DNA of 64,000 nucleotides from Skeletonema tropicum (Eukaryota > Bacillariophyta > Thalassiosirophyceae > Thalassiosirales > Thalassiosiraceae): contig CM074127.1 of assembly GCA_037178625.1 (NCBI GenBank), positions 2,976,001 to 3,040,000 of the forward strand. The letters run 5' to 3'. The position numbers and the translations under genes are program-made. Positions within the stretch are counted from its first letter, which is position 1, and every line of letters begins with the position of its first letter. The notes beneath the pieces were generated by a model. The model searched no databases. It was not told the DNA's origin and saw only the letters and a list, made by a program, of their open reading frames with translations. Positions 20,792-32,149 of the stretch are shown one piece after another.

Positions 20792-22502
20792 TATGAAAGA
20801 GATATCAGAGGAAGATGCAGATTAATGCAGAGCTTTAAAAGTATTTATGTAAATCGTTATTTATCTTCACCCAATCACTCTACTTAGAGAATAGTAGTGA
20901 CTAAAATATATCTATCACGAGGAAAGGGGAGTGGAAAATGGAAAGCATTCACGAAGCTCGCTCTGCATGAGGCAGATTTTAGATGAAGTTGAGTGCCGAT
21001 GCCGCTGGCCAGCGGAGTGTTTAGGATAGATTTTCGATCCAGGTCCACCGTGCGTATGACAGATACTGATACGGGAAAGACAGTCACAGATGCTTAGCCA
21101 GAAGATGCCCACACCCCGGATCCACCCCGGGTGGCGTCTTTACCACGTAACTGTGTCAATAATAGGTCGATTCTTTTGGTTCAAAGACCAACAACCTTCC
21201 ATTTAGTTAGTTTAGAACGCCTCTGCAACGTGACATGGTGGTATTCCGACCATTCTCCAAGATATTGGGGGTACTAATTCAGTAGCACTGGCATCGTCGG
21301 CCCGGGGTGCTCGGCCATCACGCATCACACACTAACAAAAAACATCTCCTCCATGACGAATCCGACGGCAAACCATGGTACTATTGGGCCAATATTCCCA
21401 AAATCAACATAAACAACATAGTGCCTGACCCCATTTTTTATGCAGATTCCGATTCTGTAAGCGGTGGCGGTCGAATCGGCGTCGTTGTGATGGTATACGG
21501 CTCTAACCGCCAGAGACACAAAATCTGCACATGCCGGGCAACATCATGACATACTCATATTTAATAGATTTCGGCTATTTAATAGCCATGGTGCATTGCA
21601 GACACCTTCTGAATACTATGATGATTGATTATTATTATCAGTTTCATTGATTACATACAAATTAGACGTAATAATTGAGTAGTAGGTCAAATCATCCGCT
21701 GTTGCTTTGATCCCATCGGGTAGGAATGGTGCTGTTAGGAGTCATATGATACCCTCAAACCACTGTATAATGCTCGCAACAGATGGCTATTGGTGTTGTG
21801 TGGTGAAAAGGCCCCCAACTTGCAGGATGAATACACTCAATATCACTTCAAATACTCGTGTATGTAATTGCATTCGGCTCTTCATTTTCCACCACCAAAA
21901 TATGCTACATATCAACCAGTCCAATAATGTCGTAGCCGCAATGAAATAGAGATATCTACACCAACCACGTTGATTGTTATATTATAGTCATCACCTCACA
22001 GACTTTTGGCACCCTCTCATTTCATTTTCTGTCAGATATATGCATTCTCCTTTTTGATGTATTTTGTGGAAATTATCAATTTTCAACTACTGTATTCACC
22101 ATGCCACTACATGCGCCATAGAACACCCCGACACACTCTAGAGGGGATCGATCGCCGCTTAATAGAATATAGATGGCGTCTGCAAACCAGTTCAGTGGCA
22201 GAGCAGCTCCAACTATTCATCTGAAGACCATATTGGAAGTGCATCATCACACCGATGTCAAAGCGCAATTTTCCGGCACCTCTACTTTGGTGTCATGATA
22301 AGTAGCGATGGCGTGGATCGATGTCCACCTGACGACACCACTTCATAGAAAGGCTATTGGAGAGGGAGTTGCTGCAGTTGGGCTGTCTAATTTTATGTGT
22401 AGCTAGTGTTGTTGATGTCGGCACGTACGGGGTCGAGGTGCGCCATGGTGATCGCTGGTGATTTTTTTCATTATCCCCTGGGCATCTTCTGGTTTAGGGG
22501 CA
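20792..22502. other. Gene-poor region
   Basis: About 1.7 kb with only short unconvincing ORFs. It begins with the promoter side of the thioredoxin gene. I see no RNA gene, no conserved protein fragment and no clear repeat until the candidate element starting at 22503. Confidence 0.45.
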
Positions 22503-24324
22503 GTCTTTGCGCTCACACACGAGACGAATTTATGCCTTTTTGCACATTTACCTAACATTACCGGGAATCACTGTACGAATTGTCATTTTGTTGCACATTT
22601 CCCCGATGAACGTCTCAGACGGATTCGTGTGGCCACACGAGATCTCGAGTGAGATGTGGCCAGCTCACACGAGATTTTGTACAATTTTGTACGACCACAC
22701 GAATCTATCAAACACCCCCTATGCCCTCCCATCATGGCACTTCTACACCCCTAGCTGACCAGCCACCACAACCTCCGGCCACAATGCGTTTGCCTATGTT
22801 ATGAGCTTCCGTTAGAGCTGCCGGTCGGCGTTGTAGGTGGGGTATTATTCAAAATATAGCGTTTTGTGTCGAAAATGAGGACATCGATCGAAGCATTTAT
22901 TATTTATGCACATGAAATGTAAGGCGGATAACGCAACAAATCAATGCAAGCCGTGGCGTAAATCGTCTTGTGATATGTAAGGAAGGTATCTGCAACATTG
23001 TAGAATTATTGGGCGGTCGTAGGCCTCATTTGATACGTTATATTAGACCGACTCGCCTGTGCTCGGACGATGCTGCCGACGATGTCATCGTTATATTTAA
23101 TGGTGTGTTGCCGCTCTTTTACTGACACCGCTACCCCCAATGATCAACACAATAATCATCTTTGATTTGCCGCTCAGGCTGGCTCTCAAAAACTGTTTCT
23201 ACCAAAATTATCCGTGTTATCTACCTATTTTGGAGGAGGTGATCATGCTATCCACACATGTGTTGGGTGGTTAATGACGCAATAAAACGGAAAGAGACGA
23301 TATACCAAGCGAAAGAGTTTGGATTTACACTATTGAGAGCGAGGGGGGACAATAGTTTGGTGTCCTCCATCTATATACAAAGAATGTCAGCTCATTATAG
23401 TTGAATTGTGTATTGTTGTCCAGATCAAATAATTCCAAAGAACATGCACAAACTGTCACTCACTCCAATAATGTTAAACACCAACTGATCATATGCGCTT
23501 CACCATCATGGAGAATGGCTTCATAATGTCATGATGGCTAGATTACTTCGTAAAGAGTATAACTATGCAACAAATTTATCAGCCATACCCTGCAATCACA
23601 ATCCAAAGAGTTACATTGTTGTCCTGTATCACCTCAGATCAGCTCATCCACAGTGTTATTTCTCCATATAACGGTTGAAATATCATTGAATAATGAGATA
23701 TTGTGGCATAGGTGCTGGTATCATATTATTTGGGATCATCTAAGACCCTTGCAACATATTGTGGGGTGCCGGTGATGTGCGTTCAGTAGGTAAATAATGA
23801 GAGTAATATGGATGACTCCTCACCAAAAACATTTGCAACTCCTATAGGATAGTTATATGAAGGATATATGAGGGTAATGACCCATTGGTTGAATGATAAC
23901 ATGGAATAAATGACCCGTATTGACCATTTGACGCTCGGTCGAAATACGGAAACGTACTATTTAGTGAGCAATACGTCGTCACACACTTAATATCGGTACA
24001 AATTGATGGGACCATTGGATTCTGCGTTGAAAATTGGTCTAAATACAATATTTTGGGTTTGGTAGACGTAAGGTTGCCGGTGTTAAAGGCATTGTACTTG
24101 TGGTATCGATAGTGCTGTCATGGTAACATTGTGATTGTGTGATGAGTCGTTGTGAGAAAAGTGTGACTGTTTAGTATCTTTTTAGGTCCTGCTTAGATGA
24201 GTGTTATCTCGTGTGTTCTCTCTTGTATTCTCGTGTGTACGAGCGTTTCAGAGCGCAGAGACACAATTACGGATTATTGTGTGATTGTAGAAAAAAATCC
24301 GTCTCGTGTGTAGAGCGCAAAGAC
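22503..24324. mobile_element. Candidate non-autonomous element bounded by inverted repeats
   Basis: The sequence gtctttgcgctcacacacgag (from 22503) has an almost exact inverted copy at 24301-24324 (gtctcgtgtgtagagcgcaa, continuing agac), with one extra base. The match weakly extends inward (gacgaattt against aaaatccgtc). Related sub-motifs (ctcgtgtg or cacacgag) recur inside both ends: at about 22641 and 22663 on the left, and about 24208 and 24231 on the right. A further 11-bp inverted repeat lies at about 22622/22694. The roughly 1.8 kb between has no ORF longer than about 85 codons and no transposase. Repeat-rich ends with an empty middle suggest a deleted DNA transposon or foldback element. 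I could not identify a target duplication. Confidence 0.35.
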
Positions 24325-24573
24325 AGTAGCCTCTTAGGGAAACACTTGAAGATTTTTCTGAGTTCATTCACTTGGCGCAGCTTCAAGCTATGTAGATACA
24401 CTGCGTGCATTGATCACATTATTGATCGCTTTATGCGATAGATCTTACATATTTGGTGACAGAAGTACCGCATGCAGTCTGAGATAATAGATAATGCTGC
24501 CTGATTGTGGTAATAGTGGATTGCAAAGATATTAGTATGATGATAGCAAGTCTGATGATTTCAAAATAGAAAA

Positions 24574-27500
24574 ATGTCGAGTAAGCAATCGTACGACGAT
24601 GACTCCGACAAATCCGATTCGCTCATCTGTGGATTTGGTCCACGGCGGGGACATAATGATGAATCAGAATCCATCGATGACTCCACCACTGTAGGTGCGT
24701 CTTCCGGAGACATTGATGTAAAGGAAATCGCTGAAACAACCTTGAATTCGAGTCTCATTATTGGCTTTGGCCGCGGCGACGGGGGGTCCTTTGCGAGCTC
24801 GGGACAATCTACGGGGGGGGAGGAAATGAATGGAAAGACAATCAATACGTCAACTTATCAGACTAAGCTGCAACTTGGTGGTGACCAATATCAGGAATCA
24901 TCACGTGCAGCTGCAGATACAATGGGGGCGACAACAACAACAAACAACCATGTCAACGTAAAGAGCGAGCGTGATGAAGATAATAATGCGGAAATTCGGA
25001 TTCAACACATGCCGCTCTCTACCCCCACCAAGACAGGTGATTCATCTCCGCTTCCTCGTAGAGAACTTTCTCGGATGAGCAGCAATAGAAGTGTTGGATC
25101 AGAAGGTGGCTGGAGCATGGCATCGGAAGATGCTATTGTGTTAATGACTAACTTGCTGGAAAATTCGGATCATGGATCAGACGGTGGAATGAGTGACGGA
25201 GATACGAATGAAATCATCGGACGGATCTACAAAAAGAGATCATCGGATAAGGATGATGATGTTAATATACCATTTGAACTAGAAATCAATACATCGTCGA
25301 TGATATCTCCTCCTCTCAGGCATCGCAGTGTTGGAGACTTGGGGGGGGCAACGACTCTCGATAAATCGTTGGATAAAAGCCAAAGGCGAGCTAGCGATGG
25401 AGTATTGGCAACTGGGAGCAAGGTAGAAGAGAGGCAACAGACCTCCTCTCCCTCAGTTACACAACAACATCCAAATTCTGCAGTACGTGCTGGACATAAT
25501 ATACTGGGTAAACCACTTCCGAAGCCGCCACAGAATGCAGAACAGGCTATCCCCTTGCCTAGAAAGGACGGTACCGGAAATAGTAATATGTCAACGCAAC
25601 CTCCCAGCAATCAAACAAACAATGAGCCCACAAAATCTTACACATCTGGTTTTTCAGCAGGACTGGAGCCAATGCAGTCAAGGCGGTTATCTAGTGGAAT
25701 GGATCTATGCCTCGATGTAATAGAAGAGGATGAAAGTGATGAATCTACTGCCGCGATATCTATGCTGAAAAGTTCACAAACATCCAAAACTTCTTCCAAG
25801 CAGACGTCTCAATCAGCAGCAGTAGCTTTCGAGGATATAATTGAAGACGTATTTCCAATGCCTACTTCTGAACCTCTTGGGGAGCATGCAAAGTCCATGG
25901 CGGTACAATTCGGAATGGTGGATAAACCCAAGAGGAGAATGCGTGAGTGTGATATTATGTCTGGTATTTTATACATGCTGCATACATTCTTCATCATCGG
26001 CTAATATTTATTTCTCTGCATTCATTAATTTCATGCTTGACAGCTGCGAAAGCAAAATCGAGAAGGACGCTGGAAAAGGAGCAGCGTAAGGGGCGTCTTG
26101 CGATCGTTAGTCGAGATACAGATACTCAATATGTGAAAAAGGTAGTTGAAAAATCCGACGAGGAAACAAGAATGATTCGTGACGCAATTTCAAGAAACAT
26201 CTTATTCAAAGCCTGCTCCGACGAGGAGCTGGACGAATTAACTGAAGTGTTCGCTCCTAGCGAGGCTTCTGCCGGATCTACAATCATCCAAGAAGGAGAT
26301 GAAGGTGATGGATTCTTTTTCATGGAGAGAGGTACTGTCGATGTTTACGAAGGAGATGTGCACAAAGTAACTCTGTATTCTGGAGTAACATTCGGCGAAA
26401 TTGCTCTTTTGTATGGTTGTCCTCGATCGGCAACCATTCGTGCTCGATACTTTTGTAAGCTGTGGTCTATCAGCCGTACGGCATTTCGAGCGATCACAAG
26501 TGACTTCAAAACACGTCGTATGGATGAAAAGGTTGATTTTCTGAAGAAAGTAAGTTCTTTTGATTGGCATCAAGGATTTGGTTCCGAATTCGTTTGCTCA
26601 CTGGCTGTTCTTCTTTTCAGGTCAAAATCAAAGACAAATCCTTCAATGAATTACTGACTGAAAGTGAGATAAGCACATTAGCCTTGGCATGTATTACTGA
26701 AACTTACGAACCAGGGGACGCAATTGTTACAGAGGGCGAGCCGGGTGATATTTTTTACATGATTGATTCAGGGAGTGTTGATGTATTCATAAAAGCAAAG
26801 GGATCATCTCCCGTTGTCACCCTACAAAGTGGGAAATTTTTTGGAGAATTGGCTTTACTTTCTAGTGATGTAAGAACTGCATCATGCGTTGCGAAGTCAA
26901 AAGTTAAATGTCATATTTTGATGAGAAATGACTTTAACTTGCTTTTAGGGGATCTTCAATCTTTGTTGGATGGAACTGATTACAAGCGCAGAGAGGCGCA
27001 GGCGCAACAGGCTGCTCAGCCGAGGAAAGCCGTAAAGCTGGTTCCAAAGTGAGTACTTGTTATTGCACAAAATATTGATGCAGCCTTTCAATCGCTCTAA
27101 CTTTTTTCTCTTGTTTAGGGTGAAACTCTCTGATTTGGACGTGGGGAAAGTACTGGGCGTAGGCGCATTTGGGCGTGTACGACTTGTAAAGCTGAAACAT
27201 CCCATTGATGGAATTCAGGAAGATGGCTTCTTTGCAATGAAATGCATATCGAAAGAACTCTTAACAAAGAATGGACTCATGTCACATATCTTGAACGAAA
27301 AATCAATCATGGCTGGGCTGGAGCATCCGTTTATCAATCGGTTTTATTGCGATCTGGATGACGAAAAATACTTGTATTTCTTGCTTGAGGCATTGACAGG
27401 AGGGGAACTTTGCAAAAGGCTTCGAGAAGAAAAGAAATTTTCTGAATCATGGGGCAAATTTTACTCTGCGTCTGTTTTGTTCGCTTTTTGCCATATGCAT

Positions 27501-30500
27501 GCAAAGAAGATTGCTTACCGTGATTTGAAACCCGAGAACTTGGTGATGGATTCTAGTGGCTATGTAAAGGTGGTCGATTTTGGACTGGCAAAGGTAAGCC
27601 CCATTTGAATATGTCTTGGTGGGTAATGTTCCGAATCGATTGACCAATAAATTTTCTTCTTGCGTTGTAGGTCATCGAAGGAGGTAAAACGTGGACTCTG
27701 TGTGGGACTCCCGCGTATCTTGCTCCTGAAATAGTGCTAAATGATGGCCACGATTGGGCTGTTGACTATTGGGCACTGGGTGTCTTACTGTTTGAGATGA
27801 CATCTGGATTAGAGCCTTTCGCTGCAAAAAATCCGATGGAAGTTTACAAACAAATCGTTTCTGGCGACGTCAATATACCTTCCTATTTTTCGTCAACTTT
27901 ATCGGACTTGATAAGAAAACTCCTCAATGTATCTAAATCGAAACGTTTGGGAAGAACGATGGGTGGCGGTGGAGCTGTCATGCAACATCGCTGGTACGGT
28001 GACTATGATTTTGATGCTCATCTGGAGAAAAGATTGAAAGCACCATTGATGCCAAAGACACAAGACATGCTCTCTGGAGACTCTGTGGTAAGTCCATCAT
28101 TTGCTTCCTCTGTCATGGTGTCGAAACACAATATTAAGCTCAATCTATCTTCTCTACTTCACTGTGAATGCAGACATTAGATTCTGATTCAAAGGGATCT
28201 GTGTCAAACAGTAAGGCAAGCATTGCATCCCAAGAGGAAACTCGGCAGATGAGCCGTAAGAAAGATGTTCCTAGTGGAGCCAAGCAAGTACCAAGAATGA
28301 CATATTCACTAGGTCAGGGAAATCGTCATCACCAGAAGCTACTTGAAATGATGGATAACAGCGGTGCGGAAAATAATCAGTCGGAAAATGAGCGACAAGA
28401 TAATTTGCGCATGACAATGATGAGGGTGGTAAAACAACATGAACGGTGGTCGAAAAGTAGTGCGGAAGAATCTACTAGTTCTTCCACCAGAAATACGAAT
28501 TTGGCAACAAGTAAGAGACGCGAAAGTACGGCTTCTGCTGGCACTGTTGGCACGGTCGGCACTCTTGGGTCAAATATTTTGGGTGATGAGAGTTTAGATG
28601 CATTTTTGCGCCTGCAGCTGTTGCATTTATCTGTGTCGACGAAGCGAAAGTCGGACTTAGCTAAGGACCTTGCTTTCCAACAGTTCTCTTTACTTTCAGT
28701 TCGACCTGCTTCATTGTTCAGTGAACCGCCTGATTATAGTCGAAACGGCTCACGTTTCCTCGGCCCTTTCGTTACGAAGAGGATTGATTTGATAGACCAA
28801 TTTCCAAAGGACATGTCCAAGGCAGATATTGACGGTGAAGCTTTGGCTGCATTTTGCTTTCCGAACGGGCTCAGCATCCGTCTTGTGCCTCGTTGTGCTG
28901 CAGACGGTGCCAAAAGGCTAGGCTGGTTAGGGGAGCGAGGTGACACGTATCAATTACAAGGAGTGAGTTCTGTAGCATTCTTCTTTTGATTGTGCTGCGC
29001 TATCACAAAAGATACTAACTTTTGCCCATTTTCAATCCCATCGTCAAGTTTACTGATGTTGCTGGCTCCCTCAGTCATGGTATTGCAATAACTGTGAGGG
29101 AAGAGCTTACTCAAAGTGATGCGTCGAAGATCTCGTCAGTTATTCAGCTTCAAAGAGAAAGGCGCAAGGCGGCTGTCATCATTGCTCGGTGGTATCGCAT
29201 CCAATTCCATCGGCCCAAACGAGCTGCTCCCGATCGTCTCAATAGTTCTCGGTCCATCAAAAGGTCAAATAGTACGGCCGGTAACTCCAGAGGTCTAAGT
29301 TTCAGTCGGAAGGGTAGTGCTGAAGACCAGAAATCGGGAAGAAACAGTGGCATTCGAAACAGTGGAATGCGTTTTAATTTGGACAAAATGTATAGGTCGA
29401 GATTCAAATCGGCCTCCATGTCAGATTTAGCCTTTGATGACAGCGATACTAGTGAGCATCCAAATGAGGTAGATTCTATTGATGAGTGCGATATATCCGT
29501 GTCAGAGGAAGCACGCCGCCTGGGCATATCTGCATACCAAGCGATGATTGATTCAGATAAAGAAGGTGACATGTGCATTGTTGAAAAAAGTTATATTATC
29601 ATGGGAACGCGACTTACGGATCTGAGTCTTGTCTTTTATGCGCTACAAAACCTGATAGACATGGAGAGAAAAGTAAGTGTATTCATAGTCAAGTGTGCTG
29701 TTATGTTTGTCGATCCTGTTTTTGTCTAAATGATTGGGTCCACTCCGTTTTTCTTTCAGATAAATGACAAGGCAAACAAAATAAAACGACAAACTCTCCT
29801 GGCAGATAATCCCAACACTGATGTTGAGCAATTGAATGGAGGCACTTCCTACTCATTTGATCCAGAAAACAGATCAGCGGTTCTGTCGATGTTGCAATCA
29901 AAGCTGTCCTTGAGTCTTTCTCAAAGGCGCGTAGCATATCCTAGAAATGAAATTTCGCACATACAAAGTCCGCAACAGTGGTTCGTCATGGATCTGAAAG
30001 TGATGGGATTTAAGACGGTTTCTTTGCCTTTGCCTCTTCCTGAAGTTTCTGGACAGTACGGTTTAGCTACGTTATTCCTTGGCATTAAAGATTCGGGGCT
30101 TCTCATTCTATTGAAACTGCTCCTTCTCGAAAGATCTGTTTTAGTCGTTGGCGAAAAATCTGAAGAAGTCACATCTTGTGCTACGGCTTTGTTGGAGCTC
30201 CTTGATCCGTACAAGTGGGCAAGTGCCTTTATGCCACTTCTTCCCCGGGAAATGTTGGATTTCGTTAGTTCACCTGTTCCTTTTATCGCTGGAATGCTCG
30301 TTGACGGCAAACAAGATTTGCACAGTATAATCCACGACCACGGAGTGAAAGATGCCATGTTACACGGGTTGAGCATTGTGAACTTAGTTTCTGGCAAGCT
30401 GATCGTGACAAGAGAGCAAGGTACTTCTGATATGCTTAGAAGGTCGTTCCAAACAATTCCTGAGCTCGCGTTGTATCAAAAGAGACTTGCTTCGTACTAC

Positions 30501-30911
30501 AGGGATCCCTCGTCAAACTTGCGCTCGTTTCGGTCATTCTTTCGGAATGGTGCAACGCCAAGAGAAAGTCTCACGTTGAAAAAGGTCAAAGCACTTATCA
30601 AGAAACACTTATCGCAATTCACAATGGGGCTCAATGATAAGCCAGATGCGTGGCAGCAGTACGGTGAATTCAACGAACATACTGGAGCATTTGATTTTTC
30701 TCCAGATAAATTTATCCAGCCCTTGAAGGACCGGATGATCTTCCAAATTCAGTTTCAAGAAATGATGACACATACTCAGCTTTTTGTTGGGTATGTCGAG
30801 GAGTTACAAAAGAATCATGAGAAACGAAGCAATCTTTTGTCAGGACATGCTGCACAATTCATTGCTCGGTGGGTGGAATTTCATTGGGCAATCTACTCAA
30901 GATCCAAATGA
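24574..30911 (+). CDS. Cyclic-nucleotide-dependent AGC protein kinase fused to a DENN domain
   Basis: Eight exons (24574-25942, 26044-26549, 26621-27048, 27119-27593, 27671-28087, 28174-28962, 29049-29672, 29760-30911) join in frame to 1,919 residues. A disordered 455-residue N-terminus precedes two cyclic-nucleotide-binding domains with Phe-Gly-Glu-Ile-Ala-Leu-Leu-Tyr-Gly-Cys-Pro-Arg-Ser-Ala and Phe-Gly-Glu-Leu-Ala-Leu-Leu-Ser-Ser-Asp-Val-Arg-Thr-Ala; both keep the phosphate-binding Arg. The kinase has Gly-Val-Gly-Ala-Phe-Gly-Arg-Val, Ala-Met-Lys, Tyr-Arg-Asp-Leu-Lys-Pro-Glu-Asn, Asp-Phe-Gly and Cys-Gly-Thr-Pro-Ala-Tyr-Leu-Ala-Pro-Glu, so it should be active. From exon 6 on, uDENN-, cDENN- and dDENN-like segments appear, with an IQ-like helix inserted (Ala-Ala-Val-Ile-Ile-Ala-Arg-Trp-Tyr-Arg-Ile-Gln). 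DENN modules activate Rab GTPases. The architecture suggests cGMP- or cAMP-controlled membrane traffic. Confidence 0.9.
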
Positions 30912-31259
30912 TTTTATTTACTGTAAATTCACCACTATCACTCCGATGACTCGTGACTCGGTATAAATTCCAAATGATTATTGTAAACAAAGAATTTGAC
31001 GACACACAAGTTATGTTTGAGAGAGGGGTCTTGTGTCTTGAGAGAGGGGCTGGTGTCTATCCCTGCTCCAATCTTCTCTTGATACATATTATTTTTTGAT
31101 ATTGCGTTCGTTGTTATGAAGAGTTGAGAATGTCCCATCTGCTGGGGACTACCATATCTCTTGACGATGAATCAGTGATTTTTTTGTGTCGATGTGGCTG
31201 GCACTTGCTAACTTTCCTCCCACCTCCCACTACATCAAAAGAAACAACATCGAGTAACC

Positions 31260-31850
31260 ATGAAGTCCATGATACTAGCCGTCCTTGTGGCCTTGGCAGC
31301 CATCTGCCCCACTGTGCATGCATCGATATTTCTCCCTGGTGGATCTTCTGCTCGCTCCCTAGCTGATCTCGGCGTCAGACCTTCTTCTGACTCCTCTTTC
31401 CATCGGCGTCGCTCCCAGCAGCGTGCTCTCTCTAAACAACGAACATTCAACGTACAAGATGCCCGTCGTCATCTCGCCATGGCAATCCCTGGTAATGGAG
31501 TCGCCGAGCAAGTTATTGTGGGCGGATTCGGAAATTTTATCTCCATTTTCAACACTGTCATCACAGCCCGCATTCTCTTATCTTGGTTTCCTCAAGCCCA
31601 GGGCATTCCAGTGCTTCAGCCCGTATTCCAAATCACTGATCCATACTTGAATCTATTCAGGGGTATCATTCCACCAGTTTTCGGCTTGGACCTGAGTCCT
31701 ATTCTTGCTTTTGTAACTCTTGACTTGTTGAAGACAAGCATGGTGTCTGTGGCTGCTGAGATCCCAGCTGACTTGAAAGAAAAGATGGAAAAATCAAAGA
31801 GTTCGTTTGGAATGGCTGCTAGACGAGGACGTCATCAAATGATTATGTAA
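31260..31850 (+). CDS. YggT-family membrane protein, plastid-targeted (CCB3/YLMG-like)
   Basis: A 196-residue single-exon protein. The signal peptide (Met-Ile-Leu-Ala-Val-Leu-Val-Ala-Leu-Ala-Ala-Ile) ends near Val-His-Ala-Ser-Ile-Phe, and a Ser/Arg-rich transit region follows to about residue 75. The YggT domain has two membrane segments (Phe-Ile-Ser-Ile-Phe-Asn-Thr-Val-Ile-Thr and Leu-Ser-Pro-Ile-Leu-Ala-Phe-Val-Thr-Leu). Between them is the family motif Trp-Phe-Pro-Gln then Asp-Pro-Tyr-Leu-Asn-Leu-Phe-Arg. In plants and algae YLMG/CCB3 proteins act in nucleoid distribution or in covalent haem attachment to cytochrome b6. That role is inferred by family only. Confidence 0.88.
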   Translation: MKSMILAVLVALAAICPTVHASIFLPGGSSARSLADLGVRPSSDSSFHRRRSQQRALSKQRTFNVQDARRHLAMAIPGNGVAEQVIVGGFGNFISIFNTVITARILLSWFPQAQGIPVLQPVFQITDPYLNLFRGIIPPVFGLDLSPILAFVTLDLLKTSMVSVAAEIPADLKEKMEKSKSSFGMAARRGRHQMIM

Positions 31851-32149
31851 AAGCCCAAGAATTGATTTTTAGAGAGGGCGTCGGTCAACGTTGACTCGCG
31901 TTTTTCTGAGTGGTTTAGATACTTAGATGGAGATGGAATGCACTCTGTAAAGCTATATATGGGGACAGGAAATAGGGAGTGTGACAACACCAATTGGACA
32001 ACAGAAAAGTGGAGTTTTGTAAGCCAAATGAAGCAGTGTAATTGATCAGGGAAGTTACTTTTTATTTATTGTCTGATTGCCAGTGCAGGTAACTGGTATG
32101 TTGTAGGATCCAGAAAAATATACTAGACTTACTATCATTCATTTACGAT

